Origin: an uncultured Flavobacteriaceae bacterium
GTDB lineage: Bacteria > Bacteroidota > Bacteroidia > Flavobacteriales > Flavobacteriaceae
Length of the DNA: 47,000 nucleotides
Direction: 5' to 3'
Assembly (NCBI GenBank): GCA_913045325.1
Contig: CAJWPZ010000012.1
Location: 1-47,000, forward strand
In this document: positions 33,619 to 43,920 of the stretch, in pieces
Layout: each line of letters starts with the position of its first letter
Numbering within the stretch: the first letter of the stretch is position 1
The notes under the pieces: model-generated
Told to the model about the DNA's origin: nothing
Seen by the model: only the letters and a program-made list of their open reading frames with translations
Databases searched by the model: none
Position numbers and translations under genes: made by a program

Positions 33619-36057
33619 ATGAAGCACATTACCCATTATTTGGTCATACTTTTTTTGTTTATTTCTATGCATGTTCAAGCGCAATTCACAATTTTTGGTA
33701 CTGTAATTTCTGAAGAAACAAAAGCTCCTATTGCCAATACACAAGTATATAATACAACACTTTCTACTTCAGTAAAAACAAACAGTTTAGGAGAGTTTAC
33801 GTTTGAAGATGTTTCTACAGGTCTCTATGATTTTGTAGCTTTTTCTTTTGAGTACGAAGTGGTTGAGGCAACAAAGAGAATTTCAGCAAACACCAAACTT
33901 ATTTTTATTTTACCAACCTTAGGGGAAACATTAAGTGAGGTTGTTATTACTAAACGTAAAGAAAGAGTTTTTGCATTACGTCAATTAAGAGAGGTGGAGG
34001 GTACTGCAATTTATGCAGGAAAAAAGAGTGAAGTCGTGGTGCTAGACAATCTTACTGCAAATCTAGCTAGTGGTAATGCAAGGCAGATTTATGCCCAGGT
34101 TGTGGGTTTAAATATTTTTGAAAGTAATGATGCGGGTTTACAGCTTAATATTGGGGGTAGAGGTTTAGACCCAAATAGAACATCCAGCTTTAATACACGG
34201 CAAAATGGTTATGATATTTCTGCTGATGTTTTGGGATACCCAGAGAGTTATTATACTCCTCCTGCAGAGGCAATAGATGAAATTGAGATTGTGAGAGGTG
34301 CTGCCTCATTACAGTATGGAACCCAGTTTGGAGGACTAGTAAATTTTAAATTAAAGACGCCTGACAGATTAAAAAAAATAGGTTTGGTCTCTCGCCAATC
34401 TATTGGAAGTAACGATTTGTTTACCAGTTTTAATAGCCTTAGTGGCACTGTTGGTAAAGTAGGTTATTACAGTTATTTTAATTACAAAAAGGGTAATGGA
34501 TTTAGGCCTAACTCTCAGTTTGAGTCATACAATGCATATACACATATCGACTATGCTTTTACAGATAAAACAAAAGTGTCTTTTGAGTTTAGCTTTTTAG
34601 ATTATTTAGCAAAACAGCCTGGAGGATTAACAGATGCCCAGTTTGAGGACGAACCTAATTTTAGTAATAGATCTAGAAATTGGTTTGATGTAGACTGGAA
34701 ACTATATTCACTACGCTTCGATCATTCGGTATCCTCAAAAACAGATCTAAGTCTTACCGTATTTGCATTAGATGCTTCAAGAAAATCTGTTGGATTTAGA
34801 GAGAATAGAGTGTCTCAGGTGGATGATTTAGAGGCCCCTAGAGATTTAATTGTTGGTAATTTCAAAAATTGGGGAGCAGAAAGCCGTATGCTAACAAGAT
34901 ATAATTTGTTTAAAAAAGAGCAAATATTATTGGTGGGTGCAAAATATTATCAATCAAATAATAATGAACGCCAAGGACCAGGAAGCAATGGGGTAGATGC
35001 TAATTTTAATTTTGCAGATGCTGAGTTTCCAAATTATTCCAGACAAAGTGATTTTACTTTTCCTAATTTGAATCTAGCATTGTTTTCTGAGCATATTTTT
35101 AAAATTTCAAAAAAACTTAGCATAACACCAGGTGTTAGAATAGATTATATTAAAACAGAAAGTCAAGGTGCCTTTAAGAAAATTTTATTCGACTTGGCAG
35201 GAAATACTATTTTAAATGAAACCATATCAGACAATCGTAATTTTGAACGAAATTTCATGTTGTTAGGAATTGGTGCTAGCTATAAGACCAGTAGCGCCAA
35301 AGAATTCTATGCAAATATGAGTCAAAACTATAGATCTGTTACCTTTAGTGATATTAGAATCACCAATCCCTCATTAACAATAGATCCAAATATTACAGAC
35401 GAGCAAGGTTATACTTTTGATATAGGGACTCGCGGGCGCTACAAAAAGAAGCTCTCCTATGATGTTGGAGTGTTTTTATTGAGTTATCAAGATAGGCTTG
35501 GTATTGTTTTGAGAGCAGTAAGTGACATAGAAGATGAGCGTTTTAGAGGAAATATTGGGGATGCTATTACCTATGGTGTCGAAAGTTTTTTAGACTGGAA
35601 CGTATGGGAGACCTTTTCGGCCAACGAGAATTTCAGATTAAATACTTTTGTGAATTTTGCTTACACAGAAAGTGAATACATACAATCTCAAGAAAATAAT
35701 GTGGAAGGTAAAGAAGTAGAGTTTATACCCAAAGTAAACCTAAAGACAGGAGTCTCTTTTGGCTATAAAGACTTTTTAAGCAGTTTACAATACACTTATT
35801 TGTCAAAACAATTTACAGACGCGACTAATTCGCCTAGAGATTTAAGCAGTCAAAGCGGTGTGATAGGTGAAATTCCGTCTTATGATATACTAGATTTTTC
35901 TTTGTCATATACCTACAAGAAATTTAAAATTGAATCTGGTATTAACAACCTACTCAATACTAATTATTTTACAAGAAGAGCTACGGGGTATCCAGGTCCC
36001 GGGATTATTCCAAGCCAGCCAAGAACTTTTTATGCCTTGTTACAGTTTAAGCTGTAG
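33619..36057 (+). CDS. TonB-dependent outer-membrane receptor (FecA-like)
   Basis: 812 residues. The signal peptide is 1-21 (cleavage after VQA). A carboxypeptidase-regulatory-like beta domain (about 24-105) is followed by a TonB-box-like SEVVIT and a plug domain (about 125-245, with LNIGGRGLDPNRTSSFNTRQNG and EIVRGAASLQYGTQFGG). The rest is a 22-strand-type barrel ending in aromatic TFYALLQFKL. The plug resembles ferric dicitrate receptors of the FecA type. It starts 3 bases after the carboxylase-like gene and closes the operon. It probably imports an iron chelate or another metal complex; the ligand is unproven. Confidence 0.92.
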   Translation: MKHITHYLVILFLFISMHVQAQFTIFGTVISEETKAPIANTQVYNTTLSTSVKTNSLGEFTFEDVSTGLYDFVAFSFEYEVVEATKRISANTKLIFILPTLGETLSEVVITKRKERVFALRQLREVEGTAIYAGKKSEVVVLDNLTANLASGNARQIYAQVVGLNIFESNDAGLQLNIGGRGLDPNRTSSFNTRQNGYDISADVLGYPESYYTPPAEAIDEIEIVRGAASLQYGTQFGGLVNFKLKTPDRLKKIGLVSRQSIGSNDLFTSFNSLSGTVGKVGYYSYFNYKKGNGFRPNSQFESYNAYTHIDYAFTDKTKVSFEFSFLDYLAKQPGGLTDAQFEDEPNFSNRSRNWFDVDWKLYSLRFDHSVSSKTDLSLTVFALDASRKSVGFRENRVSQVDDLEAPRDLIVGNFKNWGAESRMLTRYNLFKKEQILLVGAKYYQSNNNERQGPGSNGVDANFNFADAEFPNYSRQSDFTFPNLNLALFSEHIFKISKKLSITPGVRIDYIKTESQGAFKKILFDLAGNTILNETISDNRNFERNFMLLGIGASYKTSSAKEFYANMSQNYRSVTFSDIRITNPSLTIDPNITDEQGYTFDIGTRGRYKKKLSYDVGVFLLSYQDRLGIVLRAVSDIEDERFRGNIGDAITYGVESFLDWNVWETFSANENFRLNTFVNFAYTESEYIQSQENNVEGKEVEFIPKVNLKTGVSFGYKDFLSSLQYTYLSKQFTDATNSPRDLSSQSGVIGEIPSYDILDFSLSYTYKKFKIESGINNLLNTNYFTRRATGYPGPGIIPSQPRTFYALLQFKL

Positions 36058-36129
36058 TACTAATTTATAAATGTTAAGTCTTACAATCATAATAAATAAT
36101 AGTATATTTACACGCAATTAAACACTAAT

Positions 36130-36153
36130 AACGTTGTATTTCTTTTCAACGTT
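36130..36153 (+). promoter_or_regulatory. Stem-loop in the guaB leader
   Basis: AACGTTG and CAACGTT form a perfect 7-base stem with a 10-base loop, 14 bases before the guaB ATG. It lacks a T run and is not a terminator. A regulatory function is possible but unproven. Confidence 0.4.
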
Positions 36154-36167
36154 TAATCTTGATTGCA

Positions 36168-37640
36168 ATGACTGCACACGAAAATAAAATTATTGGAGAA
36201 GGCCTTACCTACGATGATGTACTTTTAGTACCAGCCTTTTCTGAAGTTCTTCCTAGAGAGGTCTCTATAAAAACTCAATTTACTAGAAATATTACTTTAA
36301 ACGTACCCATTGTTTCTGCAGCCATGGACACGGTTACAGAAAGCGCAATGGCCATTGCTATTGCAAGAGAAGGTGGTATTGGTGTTTTGCATAAAAACAT
36401 GACCATTGACCAGCAGGCCGCAGAGGTTAGAAAGGTAAAGCGAGCAGAGAGTGGTATGATACAGGACCCTGTAACACTTAACAAGGACAATACTGTTGGT
36501 GATGCTCAAAAGACAATGCGAGAGTATCGTATTGGTGGTATTCCAATTATAGACGGGTCAGGAAAATTAATTGGTATTGTAACCAATCGTGATTTGCGTT
36601 TTGAAAAAAACTTCGAAAGAAAGCTGGAAGATATCATGACCTGCGAAAATCTGGTAACAGTTGCCAAGGGTACTTCATTACAGGAAGCAGAGGCAATTTT
36701 GCAAAAAAATAAAATTGAAAAGCTACCTGTTGTCCAAGACGATGGAACTTTGCTAGGCTTAATTACATTTAGAGACATTACAAAACTTACCTTAAAGCCT
36801 ACAGCCAATAAAGACACTTTTGGTAGGTTACGCGTAGCTGCAGCACTTGGTGTAACACCAGATGTAGTAGAGAGAGCTCAGGCCCTTGTAGCTGCTCATG
36901 TAGATGCTGTTGTTATAGATACAGCTCATGGGCACACAAAAGGTGTGGTGAGAGTCTTGCAAGAGGTAAAGAAACGATTTCCAACCCTTGAGGTAGTGGT
37001 TGGTAATATTGCTACTCCAGAAGCTGCAAAGTATCTGGTTGATGCTGGTGCAGATGCCGTTAAGGTAGGTATTGGTCCTGGATCAATTTGTACCACACGT
37101 GTGGTTGCAGGTGTTGGGTTTCCACAGTTTTCTGCGGTACTAGAAGTTGCTGCGGCTATTAAAGGCTCTGGTGTTCCTGTTATTGCAGATGGAGGTATAC
37201 GTTACACCGGTGATATTCCTAAAGCTATTGCTGCAGGAGCAGATTGTGTTATGTTAGGATCTTTACTTGCAGGTACAAAAGAATCTCCAGGAGAAACGAT
37301 CATTTTTGAAGGTAGAAAGTTTAAGAGCTACCGCGGTATGGGTTCTGTAGAGGCAATGAGACAAGGTTCTAAAGACAGATATTTTCAAGACGTTGAAGAT
37401 GATATTAAAAAATTAGTACCTGAAGGTATTGTGGGGCGTGTGCCTTATAAAGGTGAATTATTAGAGAGTATGACGCAATTTATCGGTGGTTTAAGAGCAG
37501 GTATGGGATATTGCGGGTCTAAAGATGTTGCTACATTAAAAGACACGGGTAGGTTTGTTAAAATAACCGCTAGTGGTATTAACGAGAGTCATCCTCATGA
37601 TGTAACTATTACAAAAGAGTCTCCAAATTATAGTAGATAG
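36168..37640 (+). CDS. guaB: IMP dehydrogenase
   Basis: 490 residues from ATG 36168; an in-frame TTG at 36159 is less likely. N-terminal [12 protein letters not shown], two CBS domains (about 95-205), and the catalytic loop [13 protein letters not shown] with the nucleophilic Cys are unambiguous. The flap region YRGMGS and [10 protein letters not shown] follow. The enzyme oxidises IMP to XMP with NAD+, the committed step of guanine nucleotide synthesis. It is monocistronic, with a stem-loop in the leader and a strong terminator behind it. Confidence 0.97.
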   Translation: MTAHENKIIGEGLTYDDVLLVPAFSEVLPREVSIKTQFTRNITLNVPIVSAAMDTVTESAMAIAIAREGGIGVLHKNMTIDQQAAEVRKVKRAESGMIQDPVTLNKDNTVGDAQKTMREYRIGGIPIIDGSGKLIGIVTNRDLRFEKNFERKLEDIMTCENLVTVAKGTSLQEAEAILQKNKIEKLPVVQDDGTLLGLITFRDITKLTLKPTANKDTFGRLRVAAALGVTPDVVERAQALVAAHVDAVVIDTAHGHTKGVVRVLQEVKKRFPTLEVVVGNIATPEAAKYLVDAGADAVKVGIGPGSICTTRVVAGVGFPQFSAVLEVAAAIKGSGVPVIADGGIRYTGDIPKAIAAGADCVMLGSLLAGTKESPGETIIFEGRKFKSYRGMGSVEAMRQGSKDRYFQDVEDDIKKLVPEGIVGRVPYKGELLESMTQFIGGLRAGMGYCGSKDVATLKDTGRFVKITASGINESHPHDVTITKESPNYSR

Positions 37641-37657
37641 ACTCAGTACATTTTAAT

Positions 37658-37693
37658 AAAAAAAGCCTAGAATATCTATTCTAGGCTTTTTTT
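37658..37693 (+). terminator. Bidirectional terminator between guaB and the DUF2911 gene
   Basis: The stem GCCTAGAAT/ATTCTAGGC with loop ATCT is flanked by runs of seven A and seven T, so it can end transcripts from both convergent genes. Confidence 0.9.
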
Positions 37694-37714
37694 ATGGTTT
37701 TGCTTGATGCTATT

Positions 37715-38269
37715 TTACTCTCTAGCGCGTCTTGGATTGGTAAAAGTGGTGGTTGCAATTACGGGACCCCAACCAAGGTGCATTTGTGTGCCATTCTCTA
37801 CTTCGCTAAAAGCAATAGAGAACGCCTCTGTCTCCCCTTTAGTGATCGAAGCCTGTACTCTTACTATATCATTTTTTTGATTGTAGTAGTAGGCTCCCCA
37901 AAGGTTAATTTCACTATTTATAATTACGGTCCACTGTTTCTCACCAGGGATAGTGAATAAAGAATAGGTTCCTGGCTCGATAAGAGTTTTTCCAGCCATC
38001 ATTGGTTTGTAAAATGTAATTTGAGCTGCTTCATTAGCGCCTGTTCTCCAAACTTTTCCATTAGGTGCTAGTTTAGATAGTGCTCTGCCTTTTAATTGTG
38101 GTCTAGAGTAGGTTGCTTTTATAGTTTTGTCAGAAATCTTATAACTAGAGGGGAATGAAGCCACATCCATAGGGCTTTTGTCTAGTTTTTTAAACTCTTG
38201 AGAGAAGCTAAATTGACTTGTCATTAAGGCAAGTACACAAAAAAGGATTGTCGATTTTAAATTTTTCAT
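37715..38269 (-). CDS. Secreted DUF2911 protein
   Basis: 184 residues. The signal peptide is 1-23 (cleavage after QFSFS). The mature part is the DUF2911 domain: KATYSRPQLKGR, WRTGANEAAQITFYKPMMAGK, GTYSLFTIPGEKQWTVIIN and LWGAYYYNQKND. Such proteins are common in Bacteroidota and have no firm function. It may be in one transcript with the two tiny membrane-protein genes 100 bases upstream on the same strand. Confidence 0.9.
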   Translation of the reverse strand: MKNLKSTILFCVLALMTSQFSFSQEFKKLDKSPMDVASFPSSYKISDKTIKATYSRPQLKGRALSKLAPNGKVWRTGANEAAQITFYKPMMAGKTLIEPGTYSLFTIPGEKQWTVIINSEINLWGAYYYNQKNDIVRVQASITKGETEAFSIAFSEVENGTQMHLGWGPVIATTTFTNPRRARE

Positions 38270-38369
38270 GTTGTTTTTTTATTTTAATTTTTGCTGAGTT
38301 TTTTTTATCATTCTATAACTTTATAGGCCACTTATGCACTTTTGAGTTATCTTATTGTAAGTTTTTAAC

Positions 38370-38534
38370 TTACTCTTGCTCAGAAGGTGATTCAATATTA
38401 ACCGTTTTGTTATTTTTCAAATTTGGGTAGTTCTCCTCTCTTTGTTTCTTGTGAGAGTAAAAAATATTCCAAAATGTCAACCCTATGTATACAGAGAATA
38501 TGATGGCGCCTATTACAAAAAATCCTACATTCAT
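38370..38534 (-). CDS. 54-residue membrane protein, function unknown
   Basis: ATG 38534 to TAA 38370. One N-terminal hydrophobic helix (about 3-25, VGFFVIGAIIFSVYIGLTFW) is followed by a basic HKKQRE and a polar, acidic tail ending SPSEQE. The start overlaps the stop of the next upstream gene by four bases (ATGA), which strongly supports both as real. I do not recognise the family. Topology suggests a short inner-membrane protein with its tail in the cytoplasm. Confidence 0.68.
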   Translation of the reverse strand: MNVGFFVIGAIIFSVYIGLTFWNIFYSHKKQREENYPNLKNNKTVNIESPSEQE

Positions 38535-38701
38535 GTTGTTCTTCTTTGTCTAATTGCTATTGCAAACAATAATATAGTGCCTGGCCAATGTGCAGAATAT
38601 TGAGCCTCTTCTGTCATACCCATAATACCATAGCCTACAGAGTATAATAAACAAAGGAATGCTAAGATTACTGGATACCATTTTAAAATAATTTTTTTCA
38701 T
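38531..38701 (-). CDS. 56-residue membrane protein, function unknown
   Basis: ATG 38701 to TGA 38531. A basic start (MKKIILKW) leads into a hydrophobic helix (9-28). A short polar turn (TEEAQYSAHWPG) is followed by a second hydrophobic stretch (about 42-50) and a basic end IRQRRTT, consistent with a helical hairpin. Its stop overlaps the following gene's start (ATGA). No family is recognised. It is transcribed away from gyrB. Confidence 0.68.
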   Translation of the reverse strand: MKKIILKWYPVILAFLCLLYSVGYGIMGMTEEAQYSAHWPGTILLFAIAIRQRRTT

Positions 38702-41956
<3,255 letters not shown>

Positions 41957-41980
41957 AGAACTTTAGATTTCTTACATATA

Positions 41981-42097
41981 GTTGTATTTTTACAACGAAA
42001 TTTTAGAATTATCAAGTTTCAAAAAAATATTAAATGAAGTTTAATTCGGTTTGTAAGTCAAAGACAAACCACAAATAAGATTTCCGCCTAGGTGGAA
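41981..42097 (+). promoter_or_regulatory. Structured leader of mdh
   Basis: There are three inverted repeats: GTTGTA/TACAAC (41981-41996), GGTTTGT/ACAAACC (42048-42070) and TTCCGC/GTGGAA (42082-42097, one G-U pair). The third contains an AGGTGG Shine-Dalgarno-like sequence 9 bases before the mdh ATG and could hide it. The first overlaps a TATTTTTA -7-like element. Confidence 0.42.
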
Positions 42098-42104
42098 CAT
42101 ATAT

Positions 42105-43031
42105 ATGAAAGTAACAGTTGTTGGTGCAGGCGCCGTAGGTGCTAGTTGTGCAGAGTATATTGCAATTAAAAATTTTGCAAGTGAAGTGGTTTTATTAGAC
42201 ATTAAAGAAGGATTCGCAGAAGGTAAAGCGATGGATTTAATGCAAACGGCTTCATTAAATGGTTTTGATACCCGTATTGTTGGTTCTACCAATGATTATA
42301 ATAAAACAGCAAATAGTGATATTTGTGTTATTACAAGTGGTATACCTCGTAAGCCAGGTATGACTCGTGAGGAGTTAATTGGTATTAATGCAGGTATTGT
42401 GAAAATGGTAGCTACTAGTTTGGTGGCACATTCTCCAGACACTATTTTAATTGTTGTTAGCAACCCCATGGATACTATGACTTATTTAGCACATAAGGTA
42501 ACAGGATTACCAAAAAACAGAATTATTGGTATGGGTGGCGCTCTAGATAGTGCACGTTTTAAGTACCGTTTGGCAGAGGCTTTACAGGCTCCAATTAGTG
42601 ATGTTGATGGTATGGTAATTGGTGGTCATAGTGATAAAGGAATGGTTCCTTTAACGCGTTTGGCTACAAGAAATAGTGTTCCTGTAACACAGTTTATATC
42701 TCAAGAGCGTTTAGATGCAGTTAGAGAAGCAACTAAAGTAGGAGGAGCTACACTAACTGGATTATTAGGCACTTCTGCTTGGTATGCCCCAGGCGCAGCA
42801 GTGTCTGGTTTAGTTCAAGCTATTGCTTGTGATCAGAAAAAAATATTTCCATGCTCTGTACTCCTAGAGGGTGAGTATGGGCTTAACGATCTATGTATTG
42901 GAGTTCCTGTAGTTTTGGGTAGAACAGGAATCGAAAAAATTGTAACCATAGATTTAAGTGACTCAGAAAAAGCACACATGCAACAAAGTGCAGCAGGTGT
43001 TACAAAAACCAATGGTTTGTTAAGTTTCTAA
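42105..43031 (+). CDS. mdh: Malate dehydrogenase (LDH-like type)
   Basis: 308 residues. The NAD fold is GAGAVGASCA (7-16), Asp in LLDIKEG binds the NAD ribose, and the substrate arginines are in GIPRKPGMTREEL. The second Arg pattern favours malate/oxaloacetate over lactate. VSNPMDTMTYLA and the catalytic His in VIGGHSDKGMVP are present. It interconverts malate and oxaloacetate in the TCA cycle. The leader is rich in inverted repeats and a GNRA-loop terminator follows. Confidence 0.96.
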   Translation: MKVTVVGAGAVGASCAEYIAIKNFASEVVLLDIKEGFAEGKAMDLMQTASLNGFDTRIVGSTNDYNKTANSDICVITSGIPRKPGMTREELIGINAGIVKMVATSLVAHSPDTILIVVSNPMDTMTYLAHKVTGLPKNRIIGMGGALDSARFKYRLAEALQAPISDVDGMVIGGHSDKGMVPLTRLATRNSVPVTQFISQERLDAVREATKVGGATLTGLLGTSAWYAPGAAVSGLVQAIACDQKKIFPCSVLLEGEYGLNDLCIGVPVVLGRTGIEKIVTIDLSDSEKAHMQQSAAGVTKTNGLLSF

Positions 43032-43060
43032 GACTATTATTTTAATCTTATTATATTGAT

Positions 43061-43091
43061 AAAGACTGTAGCAATACAGTCTTTATTTTTT
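43061..43091 (+). terminator. Terminator after mdh
   Basis: A perfect 10-base stem AAAGACTGTA/TACAGTCTTT with a GCAA tetraloop, followed by a T-rich tail. Confidence 0.9.
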
Positions 43092-43099
43092 TATATTTG
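43092..43099 (+). promoter_or_regulatory. Putative -7 element for the RAGP protein gene
   Basis: TATATTTG matches TAnnTTTG and ends 5 bases before ATG 43105, implying a leaderless mRNA. The expected -33 position falls inside the mdh terminator and shows no TTG. Confidence 0.45.
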
Positions 43100-43104
43100 T
43101 TGTC

Positions 43105-43716
43105 ATGCAACCAAAATGGTATTTACGCTCCTTTATAATTCTAGTAGCCCTTATAGGGCTAACCCTGGAGCAAATTACCCAGCCTAATCAACAAATAGTT
43201 GTTGAGTTTGAGGTTGATACCATTAGTCTTGCCAGTGCTCAAAGAACCATAGCAACTGTAACAAAAGAGCTTAAGGCCATAGGCGCCCAAAGCATAAAAG
43301 TACAACAAGGCGCAAATGGTGATGTAACGATATCTTACTACAGTACCATAGATACACAATCTATAAAGGGTATGCTTTCTTCAAAAAAAGAGCTGCTTGA
43401 TGGAGTTGCTTCTGGTAGTAGTACCCCCAAAAATCAAACCCCTCCTTTTAACACTAGGTCTGTCTATAAATTTGATGTATACGAAATTCAAAAACAGTCT
43501 GATATAGAGCCAGATTTAAACGGGCTTGTATTTACTTTTGAAGGTAAAACTCATAGATACTATATCGCAAAGGTGTATGGCGCCATAGGCGGCAATCAAA
43601 TCGCGCAACAAAATAAAATCACTGAAATTTCTTTTATAGCACAAGGAGCTGTTTCATTAGGTCTTACTGAATTTTCTTATAAGATTCCACAAGTAAGAGC
43701 AGGCCCAATAGTTTAA
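43105..43716 (+). CDS. Membrane-anchored protein ending in RAGP, candidate SecM-like arrest peptide upstream of secDF
   Basis: 203 residues. A short basic N-terminus and one hydrophobic segment (about 8-22, RSFIILVALIGLTLEQ) form a signal anchor, so the rest should enter the Sec channel. I recognise no domain in the body. Two beta-rich parts surround a Ser/Pro/Thr-rich linker near 95-115. The last residues read FSYKIPQVRAGPIV, so Arg-Ala-Gly-Pro is at 198-201, two residues before the stop. RAGP is the core of the E. coli SecM arrest sequence (GIRAGP), and secDF follows 204 bases downstream. A short hairpin begins right after the Pro codon. A role as secretion-monitoring arrest peptide is inference, but the coincidence of motif, position, anchor and neighbour is strong. 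Confidence 0.7.
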   Translation: MQPKWYLRSFIILVALIGLTLEQITQPNQQIVVEFEVDTISLASAQRTIATVTKELKAIGAQSIKVQQGANGDVTISYYSTIDTQSIKGMLSSKKELLDGVASGSSTPKNQTPPFNTRSVYKFDVYEIQKQSDIEPDLNGLVFTFEGKTHRYYIAKVYGAIGGNQIAQQNKITEISFIAQGAVSLGLTEFSYKIPQVRAGPIV

Positions 43717-43920
43717 CAAACTGTAGTAGGTCTTTTCTTTAAAATAGTAGAAGTATATCCCTCTATTTTTATATCTAGCTACACATCTTAACTACACTAT
43801 TTTTTGTGTTCTTTAACATCAAAGAACAAATTCAACTATTTTATTTTTAATACATAGTGTCAAATCGGGCAATACTTTTTATATTCGCCCGACAAAAATT
43901 TGACAATAAAAAACAACAAC
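43717..43920 (+). promoter_or_regulatory. secDF leader region with inverted repeats
   Basis: 204 bases without a gene. They contain the stem-loop TGTTCTTT/AAAGAACA (43807-43828, 6-base loop) and an inverted repeat TCGGGC/GCCCGA with AAT/ATT inside it (43865-43892). The second overlaps a TATATTCG -7-like element (43880-43887) and lies 28 bases before the secDF ATG. No terminator separates this region from the upstream gene. Confidence 0.5.
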
